A stretch of DNA of 64,000 nucleotides. Source: Straminergon stramineum. Taxonomy: Eukaryota; Streptophyta; Bryopsida; Hypnales; Calliergonaceae. Both the position numbers and the translations under genes were made by a program. Location: NCBI GenBank assembly GCA_963920665.1, contig OY987272.1, positions 11,351,001-11,415,000 of the forward strand, written 5' to 3'. The notes beneath the pieces are model-generated. The model made no database searches. It saw nothing but the letters and a program-made list of their open reading frames with translations, and was not told the DNA's origin. Positions 33,201 through 44,698 of the stretch are shown here, one piece after another. The stretch's first letter is position 1. The number at the start of each line of letters is the position of its first letter.

Positions 33201-35864
33201 ACTCAAGACAAGTTCGCTGCCAAACACCAACATGGGTATTTAACTTAGGAAAATGTGTAGCTCGAGGCGCCGATTCAAAGTTAACTCGTCTGAGGGGGGA
33301 GTACCTTGATCCACTGAGTTTCATTTTCCCGACGAAGGAGAACCAAAATGCACTGAACTTTTAAACTTCATTAAATATTTCTAAATGCTTAAGGACCAGT
33401 CAATACCAGCAGTCTCTTTCCAGTACATACCTGTCATAGATGCTTAGAAAAGCTCCGCAAATATCACACACTCTCAGCTTCTGATCAGTCTGCCAAGGAC
33501 GCACATCTTGTTGTGAGAAGAAAAGTAATCAGAAAAACAGGCACAAAGAGTGAAAACAATTAGAGAGTTTCTAACATATAGAGGAAACCAAAACGAGCAT
33601 CATAGCGTAGAATAAGAAGTTAGAAAAGACATTCACAATGCGAACTTCTGGAGCTAGCAGCTTAGCAGGATCGGTAACCGCCTCTTGTCTGGCTCCCAGC
33701 TGCCAAATCACCAATAATTACCATTACTATACCATCATCAAGAAGATTTATTTTCAAGTTTGCGCATGCACTATCAACCCATGACGACCAAAACGGGTAA
33801 TCATAAGTGCCACACAATTTAGAACATTACAGAAGTGTTTAGACTGTTTTTATAAATGACAATGAGTAGCCCGTGCATCCCCTAAGCTTTCCAAGATTAT
33901 GCTGATTTCGACAATATAAGAGACGAAGACTTGTACCTTTTTCAAAGCCTCAGCTTCCTCCATTGCTTTCTGTGCCTCATCCACCATCCCGAGCTCCCCT
34001 GTTCATAGCAAAATATAAGCTTGATTAGCGTGATCTCACCACATACAGTGCCTGCCAATCAAGAAGTGCAAATGGTGACACTGAGTATTCCATATAATTA
34101 TTACATACCCAATTCCTCAGCTTTCTTCAGCTTCTCCTTTATCATTTCCTGTGTTCGAGCATCGGGTGGCAAGGTCACAAGTGAAGGTAGCGGAGCGAGA
34201 GGAGGTGGATTGGCCAGCGGCTGTGGCATCAAAGCTCTGTCTTTGTTGAAAGCCTCCAGTAAAGACATGGCCTGCAATCAACTATGTTGACCAATATTAA
34301 AATTATAAGAAAAATATCTTTATGTAAATAGTGACGTCACCAAATGAAGATTTAGAAGCTTCCACATATATGTTCATACGTCGAACATACGTTGATTATG
34401 AAAATCTTGTCACTGCTTATTACATTCCGCTTAGCAGCATACAAAGTTGCGTTTGCGATGGAAGAAACACTTCAATTTGTACTTTCGAGTCCGGCATAAT
34501 ATTCCTTCAGAATTTCTAAAGAGTCAAACAGAAGACAACATCTGTAAAAGTAAACAAATCAACAAACAGGGAGGTATAATATTACCTGTTTATCTGCACG
34601 CTTGGTTTGAAGTTCTTGAACAACTTCCATGATTCGAATTTTATCGTCACTTCGCCCATCAAGATCTACACATAGAAATAGCAAATCATGATGGAAGATG
34701 AAAGATATTTTGGAAGAAGATACACAAATACACTAACCTATAACACTCTTTATTATTTGAAATAGACTCTCCGTCATTATACATGCAGCAAAAGAAACTT
34801 ACCCAAATACTCTGCGGATTTAAGCTTCTCTTTAATTTGTCGGGTGTACTCCAACGCCTCTGGAGACTGGGTATCCAACAGAGAATAAAATTAGCACAGA
34901 GGGCAACAGATTCAAATCTTGAACATAGAAAAAATTTCCAACTGTTTCCAACATTTCCAACCCTCCGGACCCGAACATGAATCATAATGTCTTAACATTG
35001 TTCTGGAGTCTGGATCCCTCAGTAATATTCATTCAGGTCCTTCCTCGATCCGGAATTGAATCCACGTGAGATTGTAACAGAAATTATGAACAAACCTTCG
35101 TCACCTCCGAAACAGCAATTGCAGTGGCCGCACCTGCGTCATCATCTTCGAGTCGTTTCAAAGCGCGTTGAATTTTGCGGTCACACTCATTGATGTGCTT
35201 GTCCAAACAATCCTCCAAGTCCCGATCATAATTGTCCTTCCCATTTGTCTTTGCTTCCTCATACCTAATTGCGGTTAACGTCTAACCTTCATGGGGGAAA
35301 AAAGCACAAAACAAGATAATAAAAGGAAAAAATTGAAGCCTCCAAAAATAAACGAAATACTGGAAAGGATACTCTTTTCGCAGTTGCAAAGAGTGCACTT
35401 TCGAGCACGGCCCGAGGTCCATTTTCTGCAAACCGCAGATAGCAACGTTATTCCGCACAATCCCCTTCATATTTTCGGAAATACAAACAGTCCAAAGACA
35501 CTTCCAAATACTACGTAAAAATTCTTTCCTGCGCCTATTCCCCGAAATTAAGACCATTGAGAGCTCTAATGCTTCTAAATCTCTTACGATCAAAGAAATA
35601 TTCAACATGCTTGCCACGAAACAATGAATCGTCGACCAAAGTCGAGCTCATTAATAAAATCCATTAACCACTGGTGAAACTGAAACCCTAAAAAATGTTC
35701 CAAGATTCCCAACCCACCGTGAGTTGGAAGAGATCATGAGGACAAAGCCCCGTGAGATACAGGCGACACACATCGCGGTCCCAGTAGTTCCGCTTCACCT
35801 CCAACACATCTCCATTGCGGTTCGCCCCCATCAAGGCATCTAACTGCTTCCGAAACGCATCCAT
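30283..35864 (-). CDS. LUC7: LUC7-like U1 snRNP splicing factor, 14 exons
   Basis: Component of U1 snRNP that helps select 5' splice sites. Coding exons, in order: 35718-35864, 35373-35425, 35096-35264, 34803-34866, 34586-34665, 34109-34271, 33937-33998, 33637-33699, 33431-33489, 32822-32903, 31622-31665, 31017-31268, 30821-30877 and 30283-30310. All borders are GT-AG and the phases join into 440 residues. It starts MDAFRKQLDALMGANRNGD. Zinc finger 1 has Cys33, Cys41, Cys56 and His60; zinc finger 2 has Cys275, Cys278, His294 and His300 with DRRLADHFGGKLHLGY. Between them lies a charged coiled-coil region (TQEMIKEKLKKAEEL). The C-terminal 110 residues are an RE/RD/RS domain. The last exon codes only RHDRYDRY and the stop. 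No lesion seen. Confidence 0.93.
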
Positions 35865-36110
35865 GGCGTGTTCCCGATCAACCCTAAATCGAGAATCCAA
35901 ACTATGAAAAATGAAATAAATTCCTGGTTCTCCAAATGTTCACAGCAACGCTTGAATTTTCGCCGTCTCTAGGAACGTCGCCCTAAGCTACTATTCCTTA
36001 ATGTCCGCAGCCGCACGCTGAGATCCAGAGTGAAAAGATTTTGTGGATTTTGATGATGCAAGACGATGAGATAGTTCGTGATGAAATTGGAAGAACAAAA
36101 TATGTGTCAG
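35865..36110 (-). promoter_or_regulatory. Probable LUC7 promoter and 5' UTR
   Basis: Upstream of the LUC7 start codon on the minus strand, of mixed composition. The leader contains a telo-box-like tagggttg near 35880. No clear TATA box. The extent is inferred. Confidence 0.35.
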
Positions 36111-36216
36111 AAGTCTAGGTGGCGCATCGAAGGAAGATCGCAACCCTCCGTCAGGTCCGCGCTCGATGCTCGTCTCTGCAAACGAACTCGACCCTTCGCA
36201 TACATGAACGCTTCCT

Positions 36217-36323
36217 CGGTCTTGGGTCGTGGTCGGACTTTCACGGTCTTGGATCGAGGTAGGATGTCGCGGTCATGGGTTGGGGTCGGCTTGTTACAGT
36301 CTTGGGTCGTGGTGGCCGGGTTG
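36217..36323. repeat. 27-bp minisatellite, four units
   Basis: Units begin at 36217, 36244, 36270 and 36297 with the pattern cggtcttgggtcgtggtcgg and variants. The period is 26-27 bp. The block is GC-rich, lies upstream of LUC7, and is not part of a convincing gene. Confidence 0.7.
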
Positions 36324-36662
36324 TCACTTGTCACTGATGTGAGTTGAGGTTGTACAAGTACAGTAGAACTAAGGTAACTTAAACCAGCCCATGACAGGCA
36401 GAATGGCTGGTTTGCTATGTTCACATTTTTGAAAAAAAAAAAAATTTAACTCCATATAAAGATAAACATGAGAAATGCAGAGAGCAATTGAAATTTTATT
36501 TTTTTGACAAATTATCAATTTGTTATGATTATTTGAAGTGTGCTACCCAATTAGCCCAAAACAATCTATAGACTACCCAAAATCAGCACAGAGTGCACCC
36601 AAAATGGTCATCTGATCACCTAAAGTAGTCTCAAAATTTTCTAACATAGTCGCAATATTTTT

Positions 36663-37239
36663 TTAACCCCTAAGGGACCGAATGACCGTTGAATGTACAC
36701 AGGTAATCTCGGGTAGGTTTGTATGAAGTCATTCTGTAATGGATGTTCTTCAAATATTGACACAAGGTGTGATCATATATCCCCTAAGTGGGAATGTAAT
36801 TCTTTTTCCAATTGAGTGCCCGGATCAAAAGTTGTGTTGATCTAAACTTTTCTAGCAACTCGGGCAGCTTTGGGCAGCATGTGCAAAACACCTCTTCTAC
36901 TTCTGAAATTTGGCTTGTATATAACTCATCATGATATAAGATGCAAATGTCAAAAAAAATGACCATGTGTAGTGTAGAAATCTCACTCTAGGAGTTAAAG
37001 GTTGTTGGCCTTGTTGGACAAGGTAGAAAAAAAGTTTTTTCTCCTAACTTCAAACGTTATAATCTTTCAATCCGTACAGTCAAAATTTCTGAAATTTTTT
37101 CCACACATTCCCATAGTAGTCTAGTACAAGTTTGTATGGTTGAATTTTGAAGAAAAATTCATTTTTTTCTCACTGCCCTAAAAAATGGCAGTTTTTCACA
37201 ATTTGTGTCTAAAATGTGCCTCGGTCCTTTAGAGATTAA
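36663..37239. mobile_element. TTAA-flanked piggyBac-like MITE, 569 bp
   Basis: TTAA at 36663-36666 and 37236-37239 bound an element whose left end is CCCCTAAGGGACCGA and whose right end, reverse complemented, is TCTCTAAAGGACCGA, matching at 12 of 15 positions. The internal sequence near the right end (ttttccacacattcccatag) is related to the elements at 44.5 and 48.1 kb. No transposase frame. Confidence 0.65.
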
Positions 37240-38680
37240 CATGGCCATGACATATAGGAAGAAAAAAGTTAGCTCTTGAAATGAATTTACACTAGAAAGG
37301 TAGAAGGTCCTAAAACAGTCACTAATAACTCCATCAACATCACCCAAGGCATTGATTTCGGCCACTAACAAACCTAATGAAGTCTTCCTCCCATTTATTA
37401 GCAAAAATTTGCCATGGATTGATGTAAGATTGAAAAGGGTGGTTTTCTAGGTGTGTGCATTGGGCAATTTGTTTGTCATAGGTTGGTATATCTTATAAAG
37501 GGTAGGACTAGGACTAGTTTGAGACATTACACTAAGCTTATAAGAGAGGTTTATAATGGTAGGGAGGGTCATTTGCATTCATGACGTTTGTATATGGGTT
37601 AGGTGAGGGGCCAAGACAATCAATTAATATTACTTTAGAGAGGTTTATTCATGTAAAGAGTGTCGTTTATTAGAAGCTCTACTATATTAAGTTATGGAGA
37701 GTCACAATTAATCCATATACGTCTAGAATCTAGAGTCTTGTCTAGAATGGACAATATGAGAAAAATCAATATAAAATGTTATTTGGAAGAATATTTTGGA
37801 ATTGGTATATAAATAAAAGTTGTAGATTGTGAGTTTTAGATTCCATTCATATGGTTAGATTCACCTGCACTATCACCAATATATTTTTTTTATTAATTTT
37901 GAAAGGAAAATTATAAAATTACTTCTAAATTCAATTACAAGTAAAATATTATCATTTTTTGAGAAAATATAGTTGGAATGAATTTGAAATGAGGTTCTCC
38001 TGATATAGTTATTTTTAGAAATTTTTGTGTTCTTCAAATGTATGACCTCATTTTTGCAAATCTAGTTTTAAACTAGAGTCAATGAAATGTTTTCTTAGTC
38101 AACCACTTGACATACTTGCACATTTATAATTTTAGAAAGCACATACTCTAGTAAGACCAAACCAACCTTTAGATAGGACAACACTTTGATAAAGTATCTC
38201 CACAAATTAGTATGACTTTCATCCAAGCAATGATGACCATAAAACTTGAATTTCAATATGTTCATCATCCAAAAAGTGGGTGTTGGAGCACTTAGGGGTT
38301 AAATTGCCTCATCCAACCTCTTGAAAGTTCAATGTGACAAGCTAATGGGAGAACATACCAGGAAGTTCAACAAACTTGATGAAGAATTGTCTATTAGGTA
38401 AAACAATGATTGTAGTTTCAATGAATTATTTTATTGAAGAACCTCCATTACACTAAGATTCTCCCTATTATCATTTTTATAATGTGTAGGTGAGCTTTCA
38501 TAGTATTGGGTGGTGGTTGCCCTTTTATGGTATTGGATTGTACATGTCTAGATTACAACCATGTTGGCAAGGTAGAGTTATTTGATTCCACTTGACTTGT
38601 GCATCACTTGTAGTGATCACATTCAAGTAAATGGAGACTTCTATGGAAGTGGGCTTAGCCCTCAACTCGAATAGAATGAA
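37240..38680. other. AT-rich DNA with a solo TTAA-type end
   Basis: No gene is visible. A right-type element end, gcacttaggggTTAA, lies at 38291-38302 without a clear left partner, so a decayed element probably occupies part of this stretch. Confidence 0.4.
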
Positions 38681-38689
38681 TGGAATATA

Positions 38690-39602
38690 TGTAGACAAAT
38701 GGGCGATTTTTGGCTACATAGCAATTTTGGACAACTCACTAGGACCTAAAATTTTATTTTATTTCTTTGAAATTTTCACACAACATGTGACTAAGGAGCA
38801 ACTTTAAGTCACAACAACTTTCATAACTTTTGACTATGTAATCAAAAAGTTATTGTATAATATGTCATTTTCATTGTTTAGTGGGTAACTTGGATAGCTC
38901 AAAAAATTCTTAAAAAATCACTTTTTTAAGAAACTAAAACTAAAAATTGATTATCTAGATTTGTCTATACAGTGGAAAGTTTTGAATCGTTCTATTTTGA
39001 TTAGTAAGATGAAAGTTACAAGGAGTTTGAACTTGCGGGCAATTATAGATTCTATACTCTAAAATAAACTTTGAAGTCCTTTATTTAAGTCAATTTCTAA
39101 ATTTTTGGAAAAAAAATAAAAGAATGGGTATAGATTTTTTATGACAACATTAAAACCATTGGGGTTTTCATTTTTCAATTCCATAACTAAATTCTTAACA
39201 ATTTAGTATTTTGAATCATTTTCTACTTCTTTCTACCTACTATTTTTTTCCTATGTGTTGTACAATTCCAAATGATCCGAATTATTTCAAGCCTGTAACC
39301 AACTTGCCTTGAAGAATGAATCCAAAGAAGCACCACCATTTTAGATATTTCTTCATACAAATGTGACCTTGTGAAGTGCAACTACCTAGTTTTTTGTAGG
39401 ACCCAAAAAAGGATTTTTGTCTATTCAAACACTAATATCTTGCAGAAATTTTTTCCACATTTTCTCAAACCATCGTACTGCAAGAGCCTACAATTGCATG
39501 TGTCCAAAAAATATCTCTTTCTAAAATTTGGTACTTGTATTAGAAATGACAATTTTAGAGAGTTTTTGGTGTAAACATAGTCAAAAATCTTTGGAGGCTT
39601 AA
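38690..39602. mobile_element. Decayed direct copy of the 43.8-kb TTAA element
   Basis: Aligned along most of its length with 43796-44694 in the same orientation, for example caactcacta near the start, tttcataacttttgactat, ctctaaaataaactttgaag, and caaatgtgaccttgtgaag. The right end is ggaggcTTAA at 39599-39602. The left end is eroded. Confidence 0.65.
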
Positions 39603-39787
39603 AACATCTTCAACTACTTGTGATTCAAGTGTACTAAACATTCAATAAAATTCTGTACAACAAAGAATAGAAGTCAATATAACTTTAAGCACAATTCATT
39701 TCAATGATTGACATTCTAATTGATCTAACTAATGGACAATATAGTTGTAGTCCTTAAACTATGCATTGATTCTAGATGTTGGTAGTA

Positions 39788-40302
39788 TTTTGTCAAGCCA
39801 AGTAAAGTAGGAGGCTTGAATTGTGAGCGGGCATTTACAATCGCACAATAGAACCGTCATGATTAGTGCAAAGAGTTTCAAAAATGGTTCACAATTTCTT
39901 CAATGCATTTTTTGCTTTTTGATTATGTTCTTAAATACCCTTTAGAAAAATAAACATTCATGTAAGGCTTAAATAAATGAAAGCATGATGTGGATCATTC
40001 TCTAGGAGCCAAAATTATAGAAACTTCTTAAGTTTGAAGTGCTCCATTCAAAGATTGATTTTGATTAAGATTGGTCTAGTCTATGAGCACCAATAGCTAC
40101 CTACACACCTTTCACTTTGAAAATTCATAGTGAATTCATTCTAAATAAATAAAAAATTATGATTTAAATTGTCAATGAATTGTTTCTCTTTTTTCTTTCT
40201 ACCTAAAATATGTGAAAAATGCTATGCTCTACCGATTTTCCTATAGAGGTCCATCATTCCTTAGATGGTCGGTTTATGAGCCTCCTACCTTACTTGACAA
40301 AA
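39788..40302. mobile_element. 515-bp MITE, copy 1
   Basis: Ends are inverted repeats: TTTGTCAAGccaAGTAAAGTAGGAGGC on the left; the right end, reverse complemented, reads TTTGTCAAGTAAGGTAGGAG then GCTC. Non-coding. A second copy lies inverted at about 42914-43401; shared text includes gagccaaaattatagaaact and gtctatgagcaccaatagct. Confidence 0.65.
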
Positions 40303-40333
40303 CAAGTTGAGTGCAAGTTTTGTAAAAACAAAA

Positions 40334-40339
<6 letters not shown>

Positions 40340-40389
<50 letters not shown>

Positions 40390-40412
40390 TTATTTATTTA
40401 TTTATATTTATT
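40340..40412. repeat. (AT)n then (TTTA)n microsatellite
   Basis: About 23 AT units to 40386, followed by tttatttatttattt-type repeats. It lies just outside the right end of the 515-bp MITE. Confidence 0.9.
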
Positions 40413-41339
40413 TATTACTAGTAATCAACCATGCCTTTGGAGACTAAATCATGCTATATTTTGATAATTTTTTGGATTTAACTAAAAGACTATCAAAGTG
40501 CAAAGAAGAAAATACAATAATTTATTTGGATTGAAATTTTTTTTTCAATGACAAGAAATTTTACTCTATGCACTGAATGGCATTCTTCAACTAATGCAAT
40601 GTTAGTAGTGATTTTGTAATCATAGAAGTTGGAGTTTTGTCAATTTCTATGATTTTTAGACTTTGCATCAATTCAAATCGTCACTTTTATTAAGATCTTA
40701 GTATGGCCACATATATAATTATTTTAATTTATTTTAGATTAGTTTCGGGTTTTTTTTTAAAACTAAGCTTTCTCTTAAGGTTTTATTCTTCATCATCCAA
40801 TTAAATTTTTAACATGACAAATCATTCCTTAGACAATAATATAATGTACTCAATATGCAACTTGAGAAGTAAAATTATGAATCTATATTTTGTATACAAA
40901 TGAGTTCAACAAGACAATGCAACTCCTTATAATTGATTCCTAAAACTAAAAAAAATTCAATTTTTTTAGTACACAAAATTTAGACCTAGTTTTTATTGAT
41001 TAATTTGAAACTTTTTAAATAAGAAATCATTTTAAAATACTTAGCAACTTTGAAATTCATAAAAAAAATAGTGATGGTATTGCCATGATCCTTATTTTAC
41101 ATTTTTTTGCGATCACTATATTTATTATAAGAGACTATATTGTCTAAAACACTTCATTGTAGCTTCAAAATGCCCTTAAAGAATAAAAATATTAGACAAA
41201 ATCTGCCAAATTGACAAACAAAATCCAATTTCTAGAGTTATTTTGGCAAAAAAATTAGAATAACAAGAAAAAGCCTAGTTGTAATTGAATTCTACTTCTA
41301 GAATTTTAGAATCTCAAAAGTTTATAATTTTTTTTTATG

Positions 41340-42690
41340 CAATTTACTGGAATCAATTTTTTTATTGACATCGACCCTAATGTGGTTGAAGAACTAATTT
41401 GAATTAGTTGAGAATTGGGTCATTTTAAAAGATCATGTCCATATTTGCAAATGGATTTGTTTTTCTTCAACCAACATTTTTGAATTGTAATATTTACATT
41501 TGGCAAAACATTAAAACCTTCAATATTAGTTTCAACATCACTCATTTTTAAGGTCACTAAACAAGATTTTTTGGATATCTTTCAAAGTGATTATTAGCTA
41601 ATGTAACTACAAGGGTGTCTCTAGTCAACCAAGTTTGAAAATTTGATTGTTGAACAAAAGTTTTAGAGATGGTAGATAAGAAAGAACTTGTATCCAAAAG
41701 TATGTCTACTTATATACTATTTACAAAACCACAAATAATTGTTAATGAAGATTCATTTGAACTTGAAAATATGAAGACTTATTTGAAGGCAACAAATCAA
41801 CCTTTGATTTATCTCATTTGTTGTCATTATTTCATCCTATCATATTGCCATTTTATATCAATTTCACTCTCAAAATACCATTTCAGCACCTTGTTGAGCA
41901 ATTATTTTTTATAACTTTGAAGTTATAATTTTTTTTTTGTTATAAAAATGACATTAGACCAACATTTCTCAACTCCAAGATGCTAAATTGCTTTAGACTA
42001 CAATTCTTACAATTGTTGTTTATTAATCAAATTTAATAACTAAGACTTTTTGTTTATTTTTCTTTGAATTTCATTATTAGCATGTTAACAATTATTTTTT
42101 AAATTTCTCTTAGCTAGTGGTAATGCAACTTGATGAAGACTAGTATCATTTTTCTGTTTAGATTTGAAAGATTTTTTAGGGTCTATAAACTTGTTTAGGT
42201 CAACACTTGAAGTTGATAATGATTCTATAGAATGTGCCTTCGCATCAGCCGTCCATTGTTTGCAACTTTGAATAATATTCCTAGTTGTATTGCTATCATC
42301 TTCTTTGTCATGTTTGATGTCCTTTAGATGACTATGATTGGGATTGCATTGATCAATTGAATGTCCAGGGCTTCCACAACCTAAACAATAATTCAAAGAA
42401 GGAAAATTGATAAAACAAGGCAACAATGAATTACTAGTTTTATTATGAATTATGAGGTTTTTTAAATTTGTAATAGAATAAGTATTTCTTAATCTCCGCA
42501 ATTGCCCAAGTTTATCACTAGGTTCAAATTTATATGTAGACCAACATGGAGATCCTTTGTATGATTGTTTTTTCTTTGAAAAATTGTTTGTAAACCTTGA
42601 AGTTTCCTCCAATGTTGGTGGTGATCTCTTATATAATTTATTGAAATCAAATGTATGAATTTTGGTTGATTTCATTTTTAAAATCATGAA
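41340..42690. mobile_element. Retroelement-like gag relics with CCHC zinc-knuckle traces
   Basis: Minus strand: an open frame of 200 codons (42085-42687) is Lys/Ser/Asn-rich and has a CCHC knuckle, CLGCGSPGHSIDQC (CX2CX4HX4C), as in retrotransposon gag-type nucleic-acid-binding proteins. Plus strand: near 41398-41450 the codons for GHFKRSCP, the second half of a zinc knuckle, follow two TGA codons at places where Cys would be expected, so this copy is decayed. No reverse transcriptase, integrase or LTR was found. The block lies between the two inverted 515-bp MITEs. Confidence 0.5.
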
Positions 42691-42913
42691 AAATTATAAA
42701 AGATCTCAATGGCATATTCAAAAGATTCTTTTGATAATTCAAAGAAACATGTGTTATTGTGTTAAACCCTTCTATAGTAAAGGATTTATTTATTTTATAC
42801 TAAAAGTGTTTTAGCACCTTACTTCTTTAATTTCACTAAACAATGATAACTTAAGATTTGAATACTTTATTATCATTTTTCATTATAATATGATTCAAAA
42901 GATGACTTTATAT

Positions 42914-43401
42914 TGAAACTATGGTAGGAGGCTCGTAAATTGAGCATTTAAGGGATAATGGACTTGTATAGAAAAACAAGTAGAGCGTAGTATTTTTCAC
43001 GTATTTTGGGTAGAAAAAAAACAATTCATTGACAATTTAAATTGTAATTTTTTGACTTTGAATGAATTAACTATGAATTTTCAAAGTGAAAGGTGCATAG
43101 GTAGCTATTGGTGCTCATAGACTAGACCAATCTTAATCAAAATCAGTCTTTAAATAGAACACTTTAAACTTAGGAAGTTTCTATAATTTTGGCTCCTAGA
43201 GAATGATCCACATCATCCTTTCATTTATTTTAGCCTTACATGAATATATATTTTTCTCAAAGGATTTAAGAACACAATTAAAAAGCAAAAAGTGCATTGA
43301 AAGAACTATAATCCATTTTTGAAACTCTCTGCACTATTCATGACAATTCTATTGCGCGATTGTAAATTCTTGCTCACAATTTCAGCCTTCTACCTTAGTT
43401 T
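42914..43401. mobile_element. 515-bp MITE, copy 2, inverted
   Basis: Reverse-complement relative of 39788-40302, with ends actatggtaggaggctcgta and cagccttctaccttagttt. Divergence is moderate and several small indels are present. Confidence 0.65.
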
Positions 43402-43791
43402 AGGTCTTAAATGTACAAGGTTCATTTATCAAATTTTGTTTATGATCAATGAGATTCTTTAGGCAAGAGGTGTGCAACATTCTCTTAAGGCAGTACAAAT
43501 GGTTTAATTACTTCATCATGCCATGAATGCTTTGTGTGCCCTTTCACTACCCTTTCATCAATTCGTCTAAAATGCATTAAGTTACTAGGCAACTATTTGA
43601 ATTTGTATATTTTTTTGATGTCTTTTCACACAAAATAAGGAAACTAAGGGACAATTCAATAGATTTTTATTAATAAGAAATATAACAAAACTATAAAAAA
43701 TTGAAATCTCTAACTTAACTTAAAATAATTATTTAACTCCCATGAAGGTCAAAATTGGATTAGTTGACTTTTTCATTTATATTAACCCCTA

Positions 43792-44698
43792 AAGGCCCAA
43801 ACATGGTTTTTGGGCAACTCACTACGATTAGAATTTCCAATTTTTTTCTTTGAAATTTTTACACAACATGTGGTCGAGGAGTAGCTTTAAGGCCCAACAA
43901 TTTTCATAACTTTTGACTATATGGTTAAAAAGTTATTATATAATATGTAGTTTCTTTGCCAAGTTAGGCAGCTCAGGCAGATTAGAAAAAATCACTTTTT
44001 TCAAAAATAAAAATTTGAAATTGGTTTCCCAGATTTATATGTACGTGAAAAGCTTTGAATCATTTGACTTTGATTAATGAGGTGAAAGTTATGAGATGTT
44101 TTAGTTTGAGGGTAGTTATGGATTCTCTACTCTAAAATAAACTTTGAAGTCCTTCATTTAACTCAATTTTCAATATTTTTTGAAAAAAATAAAATCATAT
44201 GATGTATATTGTTTGTTGCAACATTACAACCATTGGGGTTTTCATTTTTCAAGTCCATAACAAAATTCTTAACAATTTAGTATTTTCAATCATTATGTAT
44301 TTTTTTCTACTTACTATTTTTTTCCTATATGTTGTACAATTCCAAATAATTTGAATTTTCTTAAGCATGTAGCCAATTTGCCTTGAAGAATCAATTCAAA
44401 GACGCTCATCCATTTTGGACATTTTTTCATACAAATGTGACCTTGTGAAGAGCAGCTGCCCGGTTTTTTGCAAGACCCCCCAAGGGGATTTTTGTCAATT
44501 CAAATTCTAATATCTTCCAATCTACATGGTGGAAATTTCTGAATTTTTTTCCACATGTTCTCAAACCAACTTACTACAAGATCCTACGGTTACATATGTC
44601 CAAAAATGGTTTTTTTTCTAAAATTTGGTTCTTGTACTGGAAATGGCAATTTTGGAGCGTTTTTGGTGAAAATATAGTCATGGGCCTTTAGGGGTTAA
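43792..44698. mobile_element. TTAA-flanked piggyBac-like MITE, 899 bp, best-preserved copy
   Basis: TTAA at 43792-43795 and 44695-44698. The element starts CCCCTAAAGGCCCA and its right end is the exact reverse complement, a perfect 14-bp inverted repeat (18 bp including TTAA). C-rich termini abutting a TTAA target are the hallmark of piggyBac-type transposons. No transposase frame remains, so it is non-autonomous. Relatives lie at 36663, 38690 and 47322. Confidence 0.75.
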
